A stretch of DNA of 64,000 nucleotides from the NCBI GenBank assembly GCA_963664945.1, contig OY761822.1, positions 5,084,001 to 5,148,000 on the forward strand, in the 5' to 3' direction. Positions within the stretch are counted from its first letter, which is position 1, and every line of letters begins with the position of its first letter. The position numbers and the translations under genes are program-made. Origin of the DNA: UBA6522 sp963664945. GTDB taxonomy: Bacteria > Pseudomonadota > Gammaproteobacteria > Steroidobacterales > Rariloculaceae. The notes below the pieces were generated by a model that saw only the letters and a program-made list of their open reading frames with translations, was not told the origin of the DNA and ran no database searches. Positions 18,077-25,756 of the stretch are shown here, one piece after another.

Positions 18077-19090
18077 ATGTCCCTCAAATCCGATACCGCC
18101 GGGAACGGGGAACCGATCGAAAACGCCGGATCGCCGAAGGTCCCGGAACGCGGCGACGGGCAACCGGCGGAGGCCGGCGGCGCCGGTCCGGATGCCGAAC
18201 TGCGCGCGAGCGCCGCCGGCCGGCTCGCGGAAATCCGCAGGGACCGCGACTCGATCCGCCGGTTCTTCGAGACCGGAGAATACCCGTACAAGAAGAAGAT
18301 CGGCCGCAAGTTCTATGAGCGGCGGAAGAAGGAACTTCAGATCGAACTGCTGAAGGTGCAGGAATGGGTCAAGGCCAGCGGGCGGCAAATGGTCATTCTG
18401 TTCGAGGGCCGGGACGCGGCGGGCAAGGGCGGCACCATCAAGAGGTTCACCGAGCACCTGAATCCCCGCGGCGCGCGCGTCGTCGCCCTGGACAAGCCCA
18501 CCGAACGGGAGCGTTCCCAGTGGTACTTCCAGCGCTATGTCCGGCACCTGCCGGCGGCCGGCGAGATCGTCTTCTTCGACCGCTCCTGGTACAACCGCGC
18601 CGGCGTCGAGCGGGTCATGGGCTTTTGCTCGCCGATCGAATATCTCGAGTTCATGCGCCAGGCGCCCGATCTGGAGCGGATGCTGGTGCGCAGCGGCATC
18701 ATCCTGTTCAAGTACTGGTTCTCGGTCACCAGCGAAGAGCAGTTGAGACGCTTCGAGTCGCGGGAAACCGAGGCATTGAAGAAGTGGAAGATTTCGCCGA
18801 TCGACAGGCAGTCCCTCAAGAAGTGGGATGACTATACCGACGCCAAGGAGGCGATGTTCTTCTATACGGATACCGCCGACGCGCCCTGGACGATCGTGAA
18901 ATCGGACGACAAGAAGCGGGCCCGCCTCAACGCCATGCGGCACTTTCTGTCGCAGTTGCCCTATCCGGCCAAGGACAAGGCGCGGGTCGGCGCGCCGGAC
19001 CCCCTGATCGTCGGTTCAAGCGGTGACGTGATCGCCAACGACGATCACCTGTTCGACAAGACGGCTCACCCGGACCGGCGGCATTCCTGA
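18077..19090 (+). CDS. ppk2: Polyphosphate kinase 2 family protein
   Basis: The 337-residue protein contains the PPK2 core: Walker A GRDAAGKGGT (residues 111-120), lid-region PTERERSQWYFQRYVRHLP, and Walker B FFDRSWYNRAGVERV (D168). EYPYKKKIGRKFYERRK precedes the core as in single-domain PPK2 enzymes. These enzymes use polyphosphate to phosphorylate nucleoside di- or monophosphates, or run the reverse reaction. ATG 18077 is chosen because sequence upstream has no family similarity; the first ~45 residues are a variable linker. It is followed after ~70 bases by the repeat array at the end of the convergent qor gene. Confidence 0.92.
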   Translation: MSLKSDTAGNGEPIENAGSPKVPERGDGQPAEAGGAGPDAELRASAAGRLAEIRRDRDSIRRFFETGEYPYKKKIGRKFYERRKKELQIELLKVQEWVKASGRQMVILFEGRDAAGKGGTIKRFTEHLNPRGARVVALDKPTERERSQWYFQRYVRHLPAAGEIVFFDRSWYNRAGVERVMGFCSPIEYLEFMRQAPDLERMLVRSGIILFKYWFSVTSEEQLRRFESRETEALKKWKISPIDRQSLKKWDDYTDAKEAMFFYTDTADAPWTIVKSDDKKRARLNAMRHFLSQLPYPAKDKARVGAPDPLIVGSSGDVIANDDHLFDKTAHPDRRHS

Positions 19091-19158
19091 CCTTGACGCG
19101 CCGGCGCCAAGCGTGCGCGCGCATCCCTTGCGCGCTCGCCTCGCAACCCGGTCAGCCC

Positions 19159-19334
19159 CTGGAATCACGGGAGCAAGGCGTTGGAGCCTGTGGTTTGCCC
19201 TGTGGTTTGCCTGGAATCAAGGGAGCAGCACGGTGGAGCCTGTGGTTTGCCTGGAATCAAGGGAGTAGAACGGTGGAGCCTGTGGTTTGCCTGGAATCAA
19301 GGGAGTAGAACGGTGGAGCCTGTGGTTTGCCTGG
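19159..19334. repeat. 40-bp tandem repeat array derived from the qor 3' end
   Basis: Three complete 40-base units (19201-19240, 19241-19280, 19281-19320) each read TGTGGTTTGCCTGGAATCAA plus 20 further bases. Units two and three are identical; unit one differs at two bases. Degenerate partial units flank them (19159-19200 and 19321-19334). Read on the minus strand, a unit contains the last codons and stop of the qor gene (ending GSTVLLP-stop), so the array consists of extra copies of the gene's own terminus. Confidence 0.9.
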
Positions 19335-20271
19335 CTTCCAGGGCCCGGTGGGCGTCGGCGGCGTCGCGTAGCGGGTATCGTTGACCGATCTCTATCTTGA
19401 TGCTTCCGTCGGCGAATCGCGCCAGCAGTTCGCCGGCGCCTTCGCCGACTTCCTCGCGGTTTGTGACGTAGTGCCACAAGGTTGGACGGGTGACGTAGAG
19501 CGATCCGTGCTTGAGCAGGTCCAGCAGGTTGAGCGAATCGACCGGCCCGGAGGCATTGCCGTAACTCACCAGCAGGCCCCGGGGCCTCAGGCACTTCATG
19601 GATGTGAACAACGTGTCCTTGCCGATGGGGTCGTAGACGACGGGCAATCCCTCGCCGCCGGTCAGTTCGCGAACCTGTTCGACGATATCGCTGTCGGCCA
19701 GCAATACGTGCTCGCAACCGTTGGCCAGCGCGAGCCGGCGTTTCTCTGCGGTGCTGACGACGCCGATCACATGGGCTCCCAGGCTGCGCGCCCACTGGGT
19801 GGCGATCGATCCGACGCCGCCCGCGGCCGCATAGATGAGGATCCAGTCTCCGTCTTGAACGCGGTAGCTGCGCCGCAGAAGGTACCAGCTCGTCATTCCC
19901 TTCAGCATCATGGCGGCCGCGGTCTCGTCGTCGATGCTGTCGGGCAGTCTGGTAAGCCATTTCGCCGGCATGATGCGCTCTTCGGAGTAGGACCCGGCCG
20001 GCGTCGGCGCGGCGTAGGCCACCCGGTCTCCCGGGGCGACGTAGTCCACACCGGGCCCCACGCTGACGACCACGCCCGCGCCCTCGCCGCCCAGGCCGCC
20101 GGGCAGTCCGACCGGATAGAGCCCGGAACGGTGATACGTGTCGATGAAGTTGACGCCGACGGCGCGATGCGCGACCCGCGCCTCACCAGGGCCCGGCTCG
20201 CCCAACTCCACGTCAACCCACCGGAGCACCTCCGGTCCGCCGAATTCTTCTATGCGAATCGCCTTTGTCAT
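19297..20271 (-). CDS. qor: NADPH:quinone oxidoreductase (Qor family, MDR superfamily)
   Basis: This 324-residue protein matches Qor in length and motifs: GVNFIDTYHRSGLYP, the nucleotide-binding AAAGGVGSIATQWA, and the C-terminus RALEARQTTGSTVLLP, which corresponds to the E. coli Qor ending (ESRATQGSSLLIP). It lacks catalytic zinc ligands, as expected for quinone oxidoreductases that reduce quinones with one electron from NADPH. ATG 20271 (MTKAIRIEEFGG) was chosen over the upstream in-frame ATG at 20367 because homology begins there. The stop lies within a tandem array of copies of its own 3' end. It is divergent from the ferredoxin reductase gene, 116 bases apart. Confidence 0.93.
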   Translation of the reverse strand: MTKAIRIEEFGGPEVLRWVDVELGEPGPGEARVAHRAVGVNFIDTYHRSGLYPVGLPGGLGGEGAGVVVSVGPGVDYVAPGDRVAYAAPTPAGSYSEERIMPAKWLTRLPDSIDDETAAAMMLKGMTSWYLLRRSYRVQDGDWILIYAAAGGVGSIATQWARSLGAHVIGVVSTAEKRRLALANGCEHVLLADSDIVEQVRELTGGEGLPVVYDPIGKDTLFTSMKCLRPRGLLVSYGNASGPVDSLNLLDLLKHGSLYVTRPTLWHYVTNREEVGEGAGELLARFADGSIKIEIGQRYPLRDAADAHRALEARQTTGSTVLLP

Positions 20272-20387
20272 CGTGTCTGTTCCCTTGCGTGTGGTTCTGC
20301 GAACAACGCTCCCGGCGACGGCTGCGCCCGGTCCGGTGTTCGCGCTAAGATGCGGATTCTCGTGCAATCCGGAGCGATAGACAAACC

Positions 20388-21611
20388 GTGGCCAGCCAGC
20401 ACATCGTCATTGTGGGCGCAGGGCAGGCGGCGGCCCAGGCGATCCTCACGCTAAGGCAGAAGAAATTCGACGGCCGGATCACCCTGGTGGGCGAGGAGCA
20501 TCTGCCTCCCTATCAGCGCCCGCCGCTGTCAAAGAAGTACCTTGCCGGGGAACTGGACCGGGAACGGCTGTTCCTGCGCCCGCTGGCGTTCTACGAGAAG
20601 AACGGCGTGGAGTTGCGGCTTGGCGTCCGGGCGGAGGAGCTTGAGCCCGGCAGCCGCCACGTCAGGCTGGATGACGGCCTTTCGCTTGCATATGACGGAC
20701 TGCTGCTGGCGACCGGGAGCCGCGTTCGGCGCCTCGATATCCCGGGCTGCGGACTGGCGGGCATCCACTACGTTCGCAATGTGGCCGACGTCGACGCGAT
20801 CACCGAGTCTGTCGAGCCTGGCAAACGCCTGGTGGTCGTGGGCGCCGGCTACATCGGCCTGGAGGTATCGGCCGTGGCCGTATCCAGGGGGCTCCAGGTC
20901 ACTGTTCTGGAGGCCGTGGACAGGGTCATGGCCCGAGTCGTCTGCCCCGAGATATCGCAATTCTACCTTGACTACCACACCCGCTCCGGAGTGGATGTCC
21001 GCTGCGGCACGACGATCGGGAGCTTTGTCGGCAACGGGCGCGTGGAGGCGGTTTCCGCAGCCGGCGGCGAACTGTTCCCCTGCGACCTGGCGATCGTCGG
21101 AATCGGGATCGAACCCGTGGTGGAGCCTGCGTCAAGCGCGGGACTCGCCTGCGGGAACGGCATACGTGTGGATGAATTCGCGCGTACCGGCGACAAGGCC
21201 ATCGTCGCCGCCGGAGACTGCGCCAATCATCCCAGCCTCCTGTACGACCGCCGCGTTCGGCTCGAATCGGTACAGAACGCGATCGACCAGGCAAAGGTCG
21301 CCGCCGCCAGTCTGCTCGGCGAAGACCAGCCGTATGAAACGGTGCCCTGGTTCTGGTCCGACCAATACGACTTGAAGCTGCAGATCGCCGGACTCTCCCA
21401 GGATCATGACCAGGTCGTGATGCGGGGCGGGCCCGATTCGAGCGGCTTCGCCGCGTTTTACCTGCGCGACGGCAAGCTGCAGGCCGTGGACGCCGTCAAC
21501 TCTCCGAAGGATTTCATGTTGGGAAAGCGCCTCATCATGCGGCGAGCGGCGCCGCCGCTTGAACTGCTCGCCGATCCAGCCACCGATCTGGCCGAACTCC
21601 TGAAGCGCTGA
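20388..21611 (+). CDS. FAD-dependent ferredoxin/rubredoxin reductase
   Basis: The 407-residue flavoprotein starts at GTG 20388. It has two dinucleotide-binding folds: IVIVGAGQAAAQA at the N-terminus (FAD) and RLVVVGAGYIGLEVSA around residue 145 (NADH). The FAD-proximal motif VAAGDCANHPSLLY and the second conserved stretch YQRPPLSKKYLAG are those of ferredoxin reductases of oxygenase systems (BphA4/ThcD type). Such enzymes pass electrons from NADH to a [2Fe-2S] ferredoxin or rubredoxin feeding an oxygenase or P450. No ferredoxin or oxygenase gene is adjacent, so the partner is elsewhere. A strong hairpin lies 5 bases past the stop. Confidence 0.9.
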   Translation: MASQHIVIVGAGQAAAQAILTLRQKKFDGRITLVGEEHLPPYQRPPLSKKYLAGELDRERLFLRPLAFYEKNGVELRLGVRAEELEPGSRHVRLDDGLSLAYDGLLLATGSRVRRLDIPGCGLAGIHYVRNVADVDAITESVEPGKRLVVVGAGYIGLEVSAVAVSRGLQVTVLEAVDRVMARVVCPEISQFYLDYHTRSGVDVRCGTTIGSFVGNGRVEAVSAAGGELFPCDLAIVGIGIEPVVEPASSAGLACGNGIRVDEFARTGDKAIVAAGDCANHPSLLYDRRVRLESVQNAIDQAKVAAASLLGEDQPYETVPWFWSDQYDLKLQIAGLSQDHDQVVMRGGPDSSGFAAFYLRDGKLQAVDAVNSPKDFMLGKRLIMRRAAPPLELLADPATDLAELLKR

Positions 21612-21615
21612 AGAG

Positions 21616-21652
21616 GGTTGGAAATCAACCACATCATGGTTGATTTCCAACC
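21616..21652. terminator. 16-bp perfect hairpin after the ferredoxin reductase
   Basis: GGTTGGAAATCAACCA (21616-21631), a 5-base loop and its exact complement (21637-21652) begin 5 bases after the stop codon. There is no T-run. It sits between convergent genes, so it could act as a bidirectional transcription barrier or mRNA 3'-end stabiliser. The rest of the gap to 21824 has no recognisable content. Confidence 0.55.
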
Positions 21653-21824
21653 ACGTTCTGCTAGCATTCCACTGCATGATCCGCCGGCACGCCACACGGC
21701 GCTGGCGATAAAAGCGGCTGTCGACGCCGACCGGCGTGCGGGGCAGTTCCCGTTGACCGGTTCCGCCAGTATCCTGTCGTGGTCGCCGTCCATCGGGTCC
21801 GGCGCAATCGACAGTGCCCGCCGG

Positions 21825-23390
21825 TCAGACCTGCGCGAAGTACTCCCGCAAGTATTCCGCGAACGATTGCTGCGAGTCGGCCTCCAGCCGCGCCTGCCGC
21901 TCCAGGGACTCGCGGGCCACTTCCTCGAGCCATGCCGCTTTCTCGGCCGGCTGCCCCAGCTCCGAGAAATAGCGGTGCTGTTGACGGGATGTCTCCAAGG
22001 CCAGCTCGAAGAAGCTCGATCCCTCGGCGCGCAACTGTTGCAGTATCTGCGCCGACGGCGTCCGTTCCGGCTCATCGACAGCCGCCAATTGTTCGTCCAC
22101 CGAGCGCACGTAGCCATCATCGGCCTCGTCCAGCAACGCGGCGATCTCGCGAACGCCCGCGAGCGCATCTCTCGCCCGCTCGGCCAGCCCCCCCGCTCGG
22201 CCGCCGGCTGGCAGCTCCAACCCGGGCCGGCGCCCCTCCCGGGCCACCAGCAGGTCCCGCGCGTCGATCTCCTCAAGTTCCGCCGAATCGATCGGGGGAC
22301 TGTCGGTCAGCAGGCAGTAGAGGAGAACCGCCTCCACAAATCGCAGTTGCCGTGAGTTCACGCCCAGCGGATCCAGCATATTGAGGTCGAGCGTCCTGAC
22401 CTCCAGATACTGGACCCCACTCTCCCGCAATGCCACCGTTGGCCGATATGGGCTGTCCGCCGGCGGTTTCGGGCGGATCGGGGTGTAATACTCCGCTTCG
22501 ATCTGCAATGTATTCGCGTTGAGCTGCCGATACTCGCCGTCGACATGCACACCGATGGCTTCATAGCGGGGATTGGACGTGGTGACGGCCGCGACCATCC
22601 CCGCCAGGTAATCGTCCAGAGAGTTCATGGAAATCTGCAATTCGGACTGGGAACGGTTGCGGTAGCCGATGTCGCTCATGCGCAGGGATGTGCCATGGGG
22701 CGCGAACCAGGTATCGGCATCGAGTTCCCGCAGGCAGGGATTCCGGGCGGTGGGGAAGGACTTGCAGAGTGCGGGAGAAGCGCCGAACAGATAGATGAGC
22801 AGCCAGGCGAGGCGGCGATAGTTGCGAATCGCACCCATGTACCGGTGGGAAACGAAGTCCTTGAGGCCCAGCGCGGACCGCTCCCGGTCGCGATAGCGCT
22901 TCCAGAACTCCAGCGGCACGGAGTAATTGAAGTGCACTCCGGAGATCGTCTGCATGGCCCGTCCATACCTGAACCCGAGGCCACGCCGATACACGGACCT
23001 CATCCTCCCCGGGTTGGACGAGCCGTAGACCGCGATGGGAACGCCGTCGCCGGAGGGAATCCTGCAGGGCATGCTCTGGGCCCACAGCAGTTCATCGTCA
23101 AGATGCCTCGCCACGAAAACTTGCAGGTCGCAAAGGAATTGCAACGTTTCCCGGTTGCTGGGGCAAGGCGGCGTGACCAGTTCCGGCAACGCCTCGGAGT
23201 AGTCGGTGGTGAGATACGGATGCGTCAGCGCCGAACCAAGACCCGGCGGATGCCGGGTGTGCGACAGGTACCCCCCGCGGTCGACGCGAAGACTTTCCTT
23301 TTCCAGGCCGCGCAACCCGCACCGCAACCGCGACGCGTTGTCCGAGTCACTCAACCAGGCGAGCCGAGAATCCAGCGAACGATGTTTCAT
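21825..23390 (-). CDS. gshA: Glutamate-cysteine ligase
   Basis: The 521-residue protein is the size of E. coli GshA (518) and has the family-defining features: RCGLRGLEKESLRV near the N-terminus, LTTDYSEALPELVTPP, and the central LAWLLIYLFGASPALCKSF. It catalyses ATP-dependent joining of L-glutamate gamma-carboxyl to L-cysteine, the first and rate-limiting step of glutathione synthesis in the cytoplasm. ATG 23390 (MKHRSLDSRL) is preferred over an in-frame TTG at 23408. gshB is not in the window. Confidence 0.95.
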   Translation of the reverse strand: MKHRSLDSRLAWLSDSDNASRLRCGLRGLEKESLRVDRGGYLSHTRHPPGLGSALTHPYLTTDYSEALPELVTPPCPSNRETLQFLCDLQVFVARHLDDELLWAQSMPCRIPSGDGVPIAVYGSSNPGRMRSVYRRGLGFRYGRAMQTISGVHFNYSVPLEFWKRYRDRERSALGLKDFVSHRYMGAIRNYRRLAWLLIYLFGASPALCKSFPTARNPCLRELDADTWFAPHGTSLRMSDIGYRNRSQSELQISMNSLDDYLAGMVAAVTTSNPRYEAIGVHVDGEYRQLNANTLQIEAEYYTPIRPKPPADSPYRPTVALRESGVQYLEVRTLDLNMLDPLGVNSRQLRFVEAVLLYCLLTDSPPIDSAELEEIDARDLLVAREGRRPGLELPAGGRAGGLAERARDALAGVREIAALLDEADDGYVRSVDEQLAAVDEPERTPSAQILQQLRAEGSSFFELALETSRQQHRYFSELGQPAEKAAWLEEVARESLERQARLEADSQQSFAEYLREYFAQV

Positions 23391-23569
23391 GGATGATCGA
23401 TCCACCAACCAGCCCGGCCGGCGGCCCCGGGCAAGAGGCCGGCGGGACCCGGGGGCGGCCCATTATACGCACTGAGATGATCAACCCCGCTTCGTCGGTG
23501 GCGACGATACCGCCTGGCCCGTGGCAAAAGTCGCGCACGCCCCGAGTCCGGCGAGGCGCCTGGTTCGCT

Positions 23570-23599
23570 TTGGCATCGCCCGCGGCGTTTTAGTATAGT
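23570..23599 (+). promoter_or_regulatory. Probable sigma70 promoter of the small secreted protein pair
   Basis: TTGGCA (23570-23575) is followed after 18 bases by TATAGT (23594-23599). Both hexamers match consensus at 5 of 6 positions. The predicted transcription start is about 14 bases before the TTG start codon at 23620, leaving a very short leader. Confidence 0.55.
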
Positions 23600-23619
23600 G
23601 CGGCTCGACTCCCGCACTT

Positions 23620-24033
23620 TTGGGGAACGCCATCGGCATCCCGCGATTAACCGTTGCCCTGTTTGCGCTCGCCGGTTCAAGCGGGTCGATCGCGTGCGAA
23701 TATCCGCCCCTTGTCACCATTCCCGAGGGGCGTGAGGCGACACGTGAAGAAATGCTCGAAGCGCAGACGCAAGTGAGGAACTATGTCACGGCGATGGAGG
23801 CCTACCTGGCCTGCGTGGACGAAGAGCTGACCGTGGCCGGCGACGACGCCCCCGAGGTGTTCAAGGCCGTCATGTTCAGCCGTCATAATTCGGCCTGGGC
23901 GGAGCTGGAAGCCATCGTGGCGCATTTCAACGAGCAGCTTCAACTGTTCAGGTGCGTCACCGGAGAAGGCACGGGCATGTCGGATGAGGTTTCGGAAGCA
24001 ACCGACGCATGCGTCGAGATTCTGGCTGAGTAA
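23620..24033 (+). CDS. Small secreted protein, paralogue of the next gene
   Basis: The 137-residue protein starts at TTG 23620, the only good start after the promoter-like hexamers. A hydrophobic leader (LTVALFALAGSSGSIA) before CEYPP suggests export. The mature part shares with the next gene product the pattern P-x-G-x-EAT-xx-EML-EAQT-x-VR followed by AM-x-x-YLAC-x-D-x-E. It has four cysteines (CEYPP, YLACVD, LFRCV, TDACVE) against two in its neighbour. The mature region is acidic and predicted helical. I do not recognise a characterised family; the tandem arrangement implies duplication. Confidence 0.65.
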   Translation: MGNAIGIPRLTVALFALAGSSGSIACEYPPLVTIPEGREATREEMLEAQTQVRNYVTAMEAYLACVDEELTVAGDDAPEVFKAVMFSRHNSAWAELEAIVAHFNEQLQLFRCVTGEGTGMSDEVSEATDACVEILAE

Positions 24034-24113
24034 CCATGGAGTCTGCAGCCGTCCGGACCAGTAGTCTTTTCATTCATCATGCAAACCACGTTCAGTTGTC
24101 CTGAGGAAACACC

Positions 24114-24458
24114 ATGAAAACTTCTCTTCCATTGATCTTTCTGGCCGCACTGGGCAGTGCGATGTCCGCCCTTGCCTGCGACGCTCCCGCGGAGATCGAA
24201 ATCCCGCCTGGAGATGAAGCCACGTTGGACGAAATGCTGGCCGCGCAGACCGGCGTCAGAGAGTTCATTGCGGCGATGGATGAATACCTTGCCTGCATGG
24301 ATGGCGAGATAGAAGCCCTGGCAGAAGACACGCCCGAGGAAGACCGCGTGGCGATGGTCGAACAGTACAACACCGGCGTGGACCGGATGGAAGAAGTCGC
24401 GGCCGAATTCAACGAAGCGCGTCAGCTTTTTCAGGACGCGCAGGCGGCCGGGGACTAG
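24114..24458 (+). CDS. Small secreted protein, paralogue of the preceding gene
   Basis: The 114-residue protein begins at ATG 24114 behind a good ribosome-binding site (GAGGAAA, ~5 bases before). Its signal peptide is clear (MKTSLPLIFLAALGSAMSALA before CDAPAEIEIPPG). The mature part is acidic and helical, with the same EAT..EML.AQT.VR...AM..YLAC.D core as its upstream neighbour but without the C-terminal cysteine-containing extension. Function unknown; probably periplasmic. The 230 bases to the next gene show nothing recognisable. Confidence 0.75.
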   Translation: MKTSLPLIFLAALGSAMSALACDAPAEIEIPPGDEATLDEMLAAQTGVREFIAAMDEYLACMDGEIEALAEDTPEEDRVAMVEQYNTGVDRMEEVAAEFNEARQLFQDAQAAGD

Positions 24459-24689
24459 GGGTCGGAACGTCCTTCCCCCGTCACGGCCAATGCTGCGTCA
24501 ATACAGACGGCACGGTCTCGCCAGGCGTGGCAGGGCAACTTCAACGAAATCCCTCGTCGCGGCATTTGCGAGCGCCCCGAAACGGCGCCCCTCGACCGGT
24601 CGCCGGCGAGTCGCGTATCGGCGCTGAGATCGCTCCTGCCGCGTGCTAGAATCTGCGCGCCTCCGCCCCTATCGGAGTTCCCGACCGCA

Positions 24690-25685
24690 ATGAACGACTC
24701 CAGAAAACCTCCGGTGCGCGTCGCCATCACCGGCGCCGCGGGACAGATCGGCTACCAATTGTCCTTCCGTATCGCTTCCGGGCAGCTTTTCGGGCCGGAT
24801 CAGCCCGTGATACTCCAGCTGATCGAAATCCCGCCCGCCATGGATGCGTTGCGGGGCGTCGCCATGGAACTGGACGACTGCGCCTTCAATGCCCTTGACG
24901 GCGTCGAGCTCACCGATCGGCCCGAAGTTGGATTCCAGGGCACACAGTACGCACTGCTGGTGGGCGCGCGGCCGCGATCCGCGGACATGGAGCGCAAGGA
25001 CCTGCTGATGGCCAACGCGCGCATTTTCTCCGTCCAGGGACGCGCATTGAACGAGGCCGCCGACCGTGACGTGAGGGTCCTGGTGGTTGGGAATCCGGCC
25101 AACACCAACGCGCTCATCGCGCGAACCAACGCCCCCGACCTGGACCCACGCAATTTCACCGCCATGACCCGCCTGGACCACAACCGAGCCAAGGCGCAAC
25201 TGGCGCTCAAGTGCGGGGCTCGCGTGAGTGACGTACGCGGCGTGATCATCTGGGGCAATCATTCGGCGACCCAGTATCCCGATATCGCGCATGCGGCCAT
25301 CGCCGGCAAGCCGGCACCCGAGGCCGTTCCGGCGGACTGGTACCGGGAGGAGTTCATACCCACCGTTCAGCAGCGGGGCACGGCGATCATCCGGGCGCGC
25401 GGAGCGTCTTCGGCCGCGTCGGCGGCATCGGCGGCCATCGATCACATGCGCGACTGGGCGCTGGGCGCCGACGAAGACTGGGTGAGCATGGGCGTCGCCT
25501 CGGACGGCAGCTACGGCATCTCCGAAGGCGTGGTCTACTCGTACCCCGTGCGATGCCCGGGCGGCGGGCGCTACGAGATCGTCCAGGGCCTCGAAATCGA
25601 TGAATTCAGCCGGGAACGCATGGACGCCACCGATGCGGAATTGCGGGAAGAACGCGGGAACGTCGATGGACTCGATCGGGTCTAA
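24690..25685 (+). CDS. mdh: Malate dehydrogenase (NAD-dependent, LDH/MDH type 2)
   Basis: This is a 331-residue enzyme with the N-terminal Rossmann motif VAITGAAGQIGYQL, substrate-binding ARPRSADMERKDLL, the NAD-site VVGNPANTNALI, the catalytic Asp region TRLDHNRAK and catalytic His191 in IIWGNHSATQYPD. It oxidises malate to oxaloacetate in the TCA cycle, in the cytoplasm. The GNHS motif and the active-site arginine in GARPR identify malate rather than lactate specificity. It is a single-gene unit, 71 bases ahead of fadE. Confidence 0.95.
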   Translation: MNDSRKPPVRVAITGAAGQIGYQLSFRIASGQLFGPDQPVILQLIEIPPAMDALRGVAMELDDCAFNALDGVELTDRPEVGFQGTQYALLVGARPRSADMERKDLLMANARIFSVQGRALNEAADRDVRVLVVGNPANTNALIARTNAPDLDPRNFTAMTRLDHNRAKAQLALKCGARVSDVRGVIIWGNHSATQYPDIAHAAIAGKPAPEAVPADWYREEFIPTVQQRGTAIIRARGASSAASAASAAIDHMRDWALGADEDWVSMGVASDGSYGISEGVVYSYPVRCPGGGRYEIVQGLEIDEFSRERMDATDAELREERGNVDGLDRV

Positions 25686-25756
25686 CCTCCAGAGCCCTAT
25701 CCCACTGAAATTCGCGAATCGGTGATCGCGGGCGCGGACCTGGAGGCGTATTCGGC

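Noticed and set aside
19159..19334. CRISPR-like array
   Set aside because: The 40-bp units abut with no spacers and derive from the qor 3' end; no cas genes in the window.
19093..19384. Plus-strand frames over the tandem array encoding repeated LPGIKG/VCLESRE peptides
   Set aside because: They arise from repeat translation; no start signal or homology, and the array is explained by the qor 3' end.
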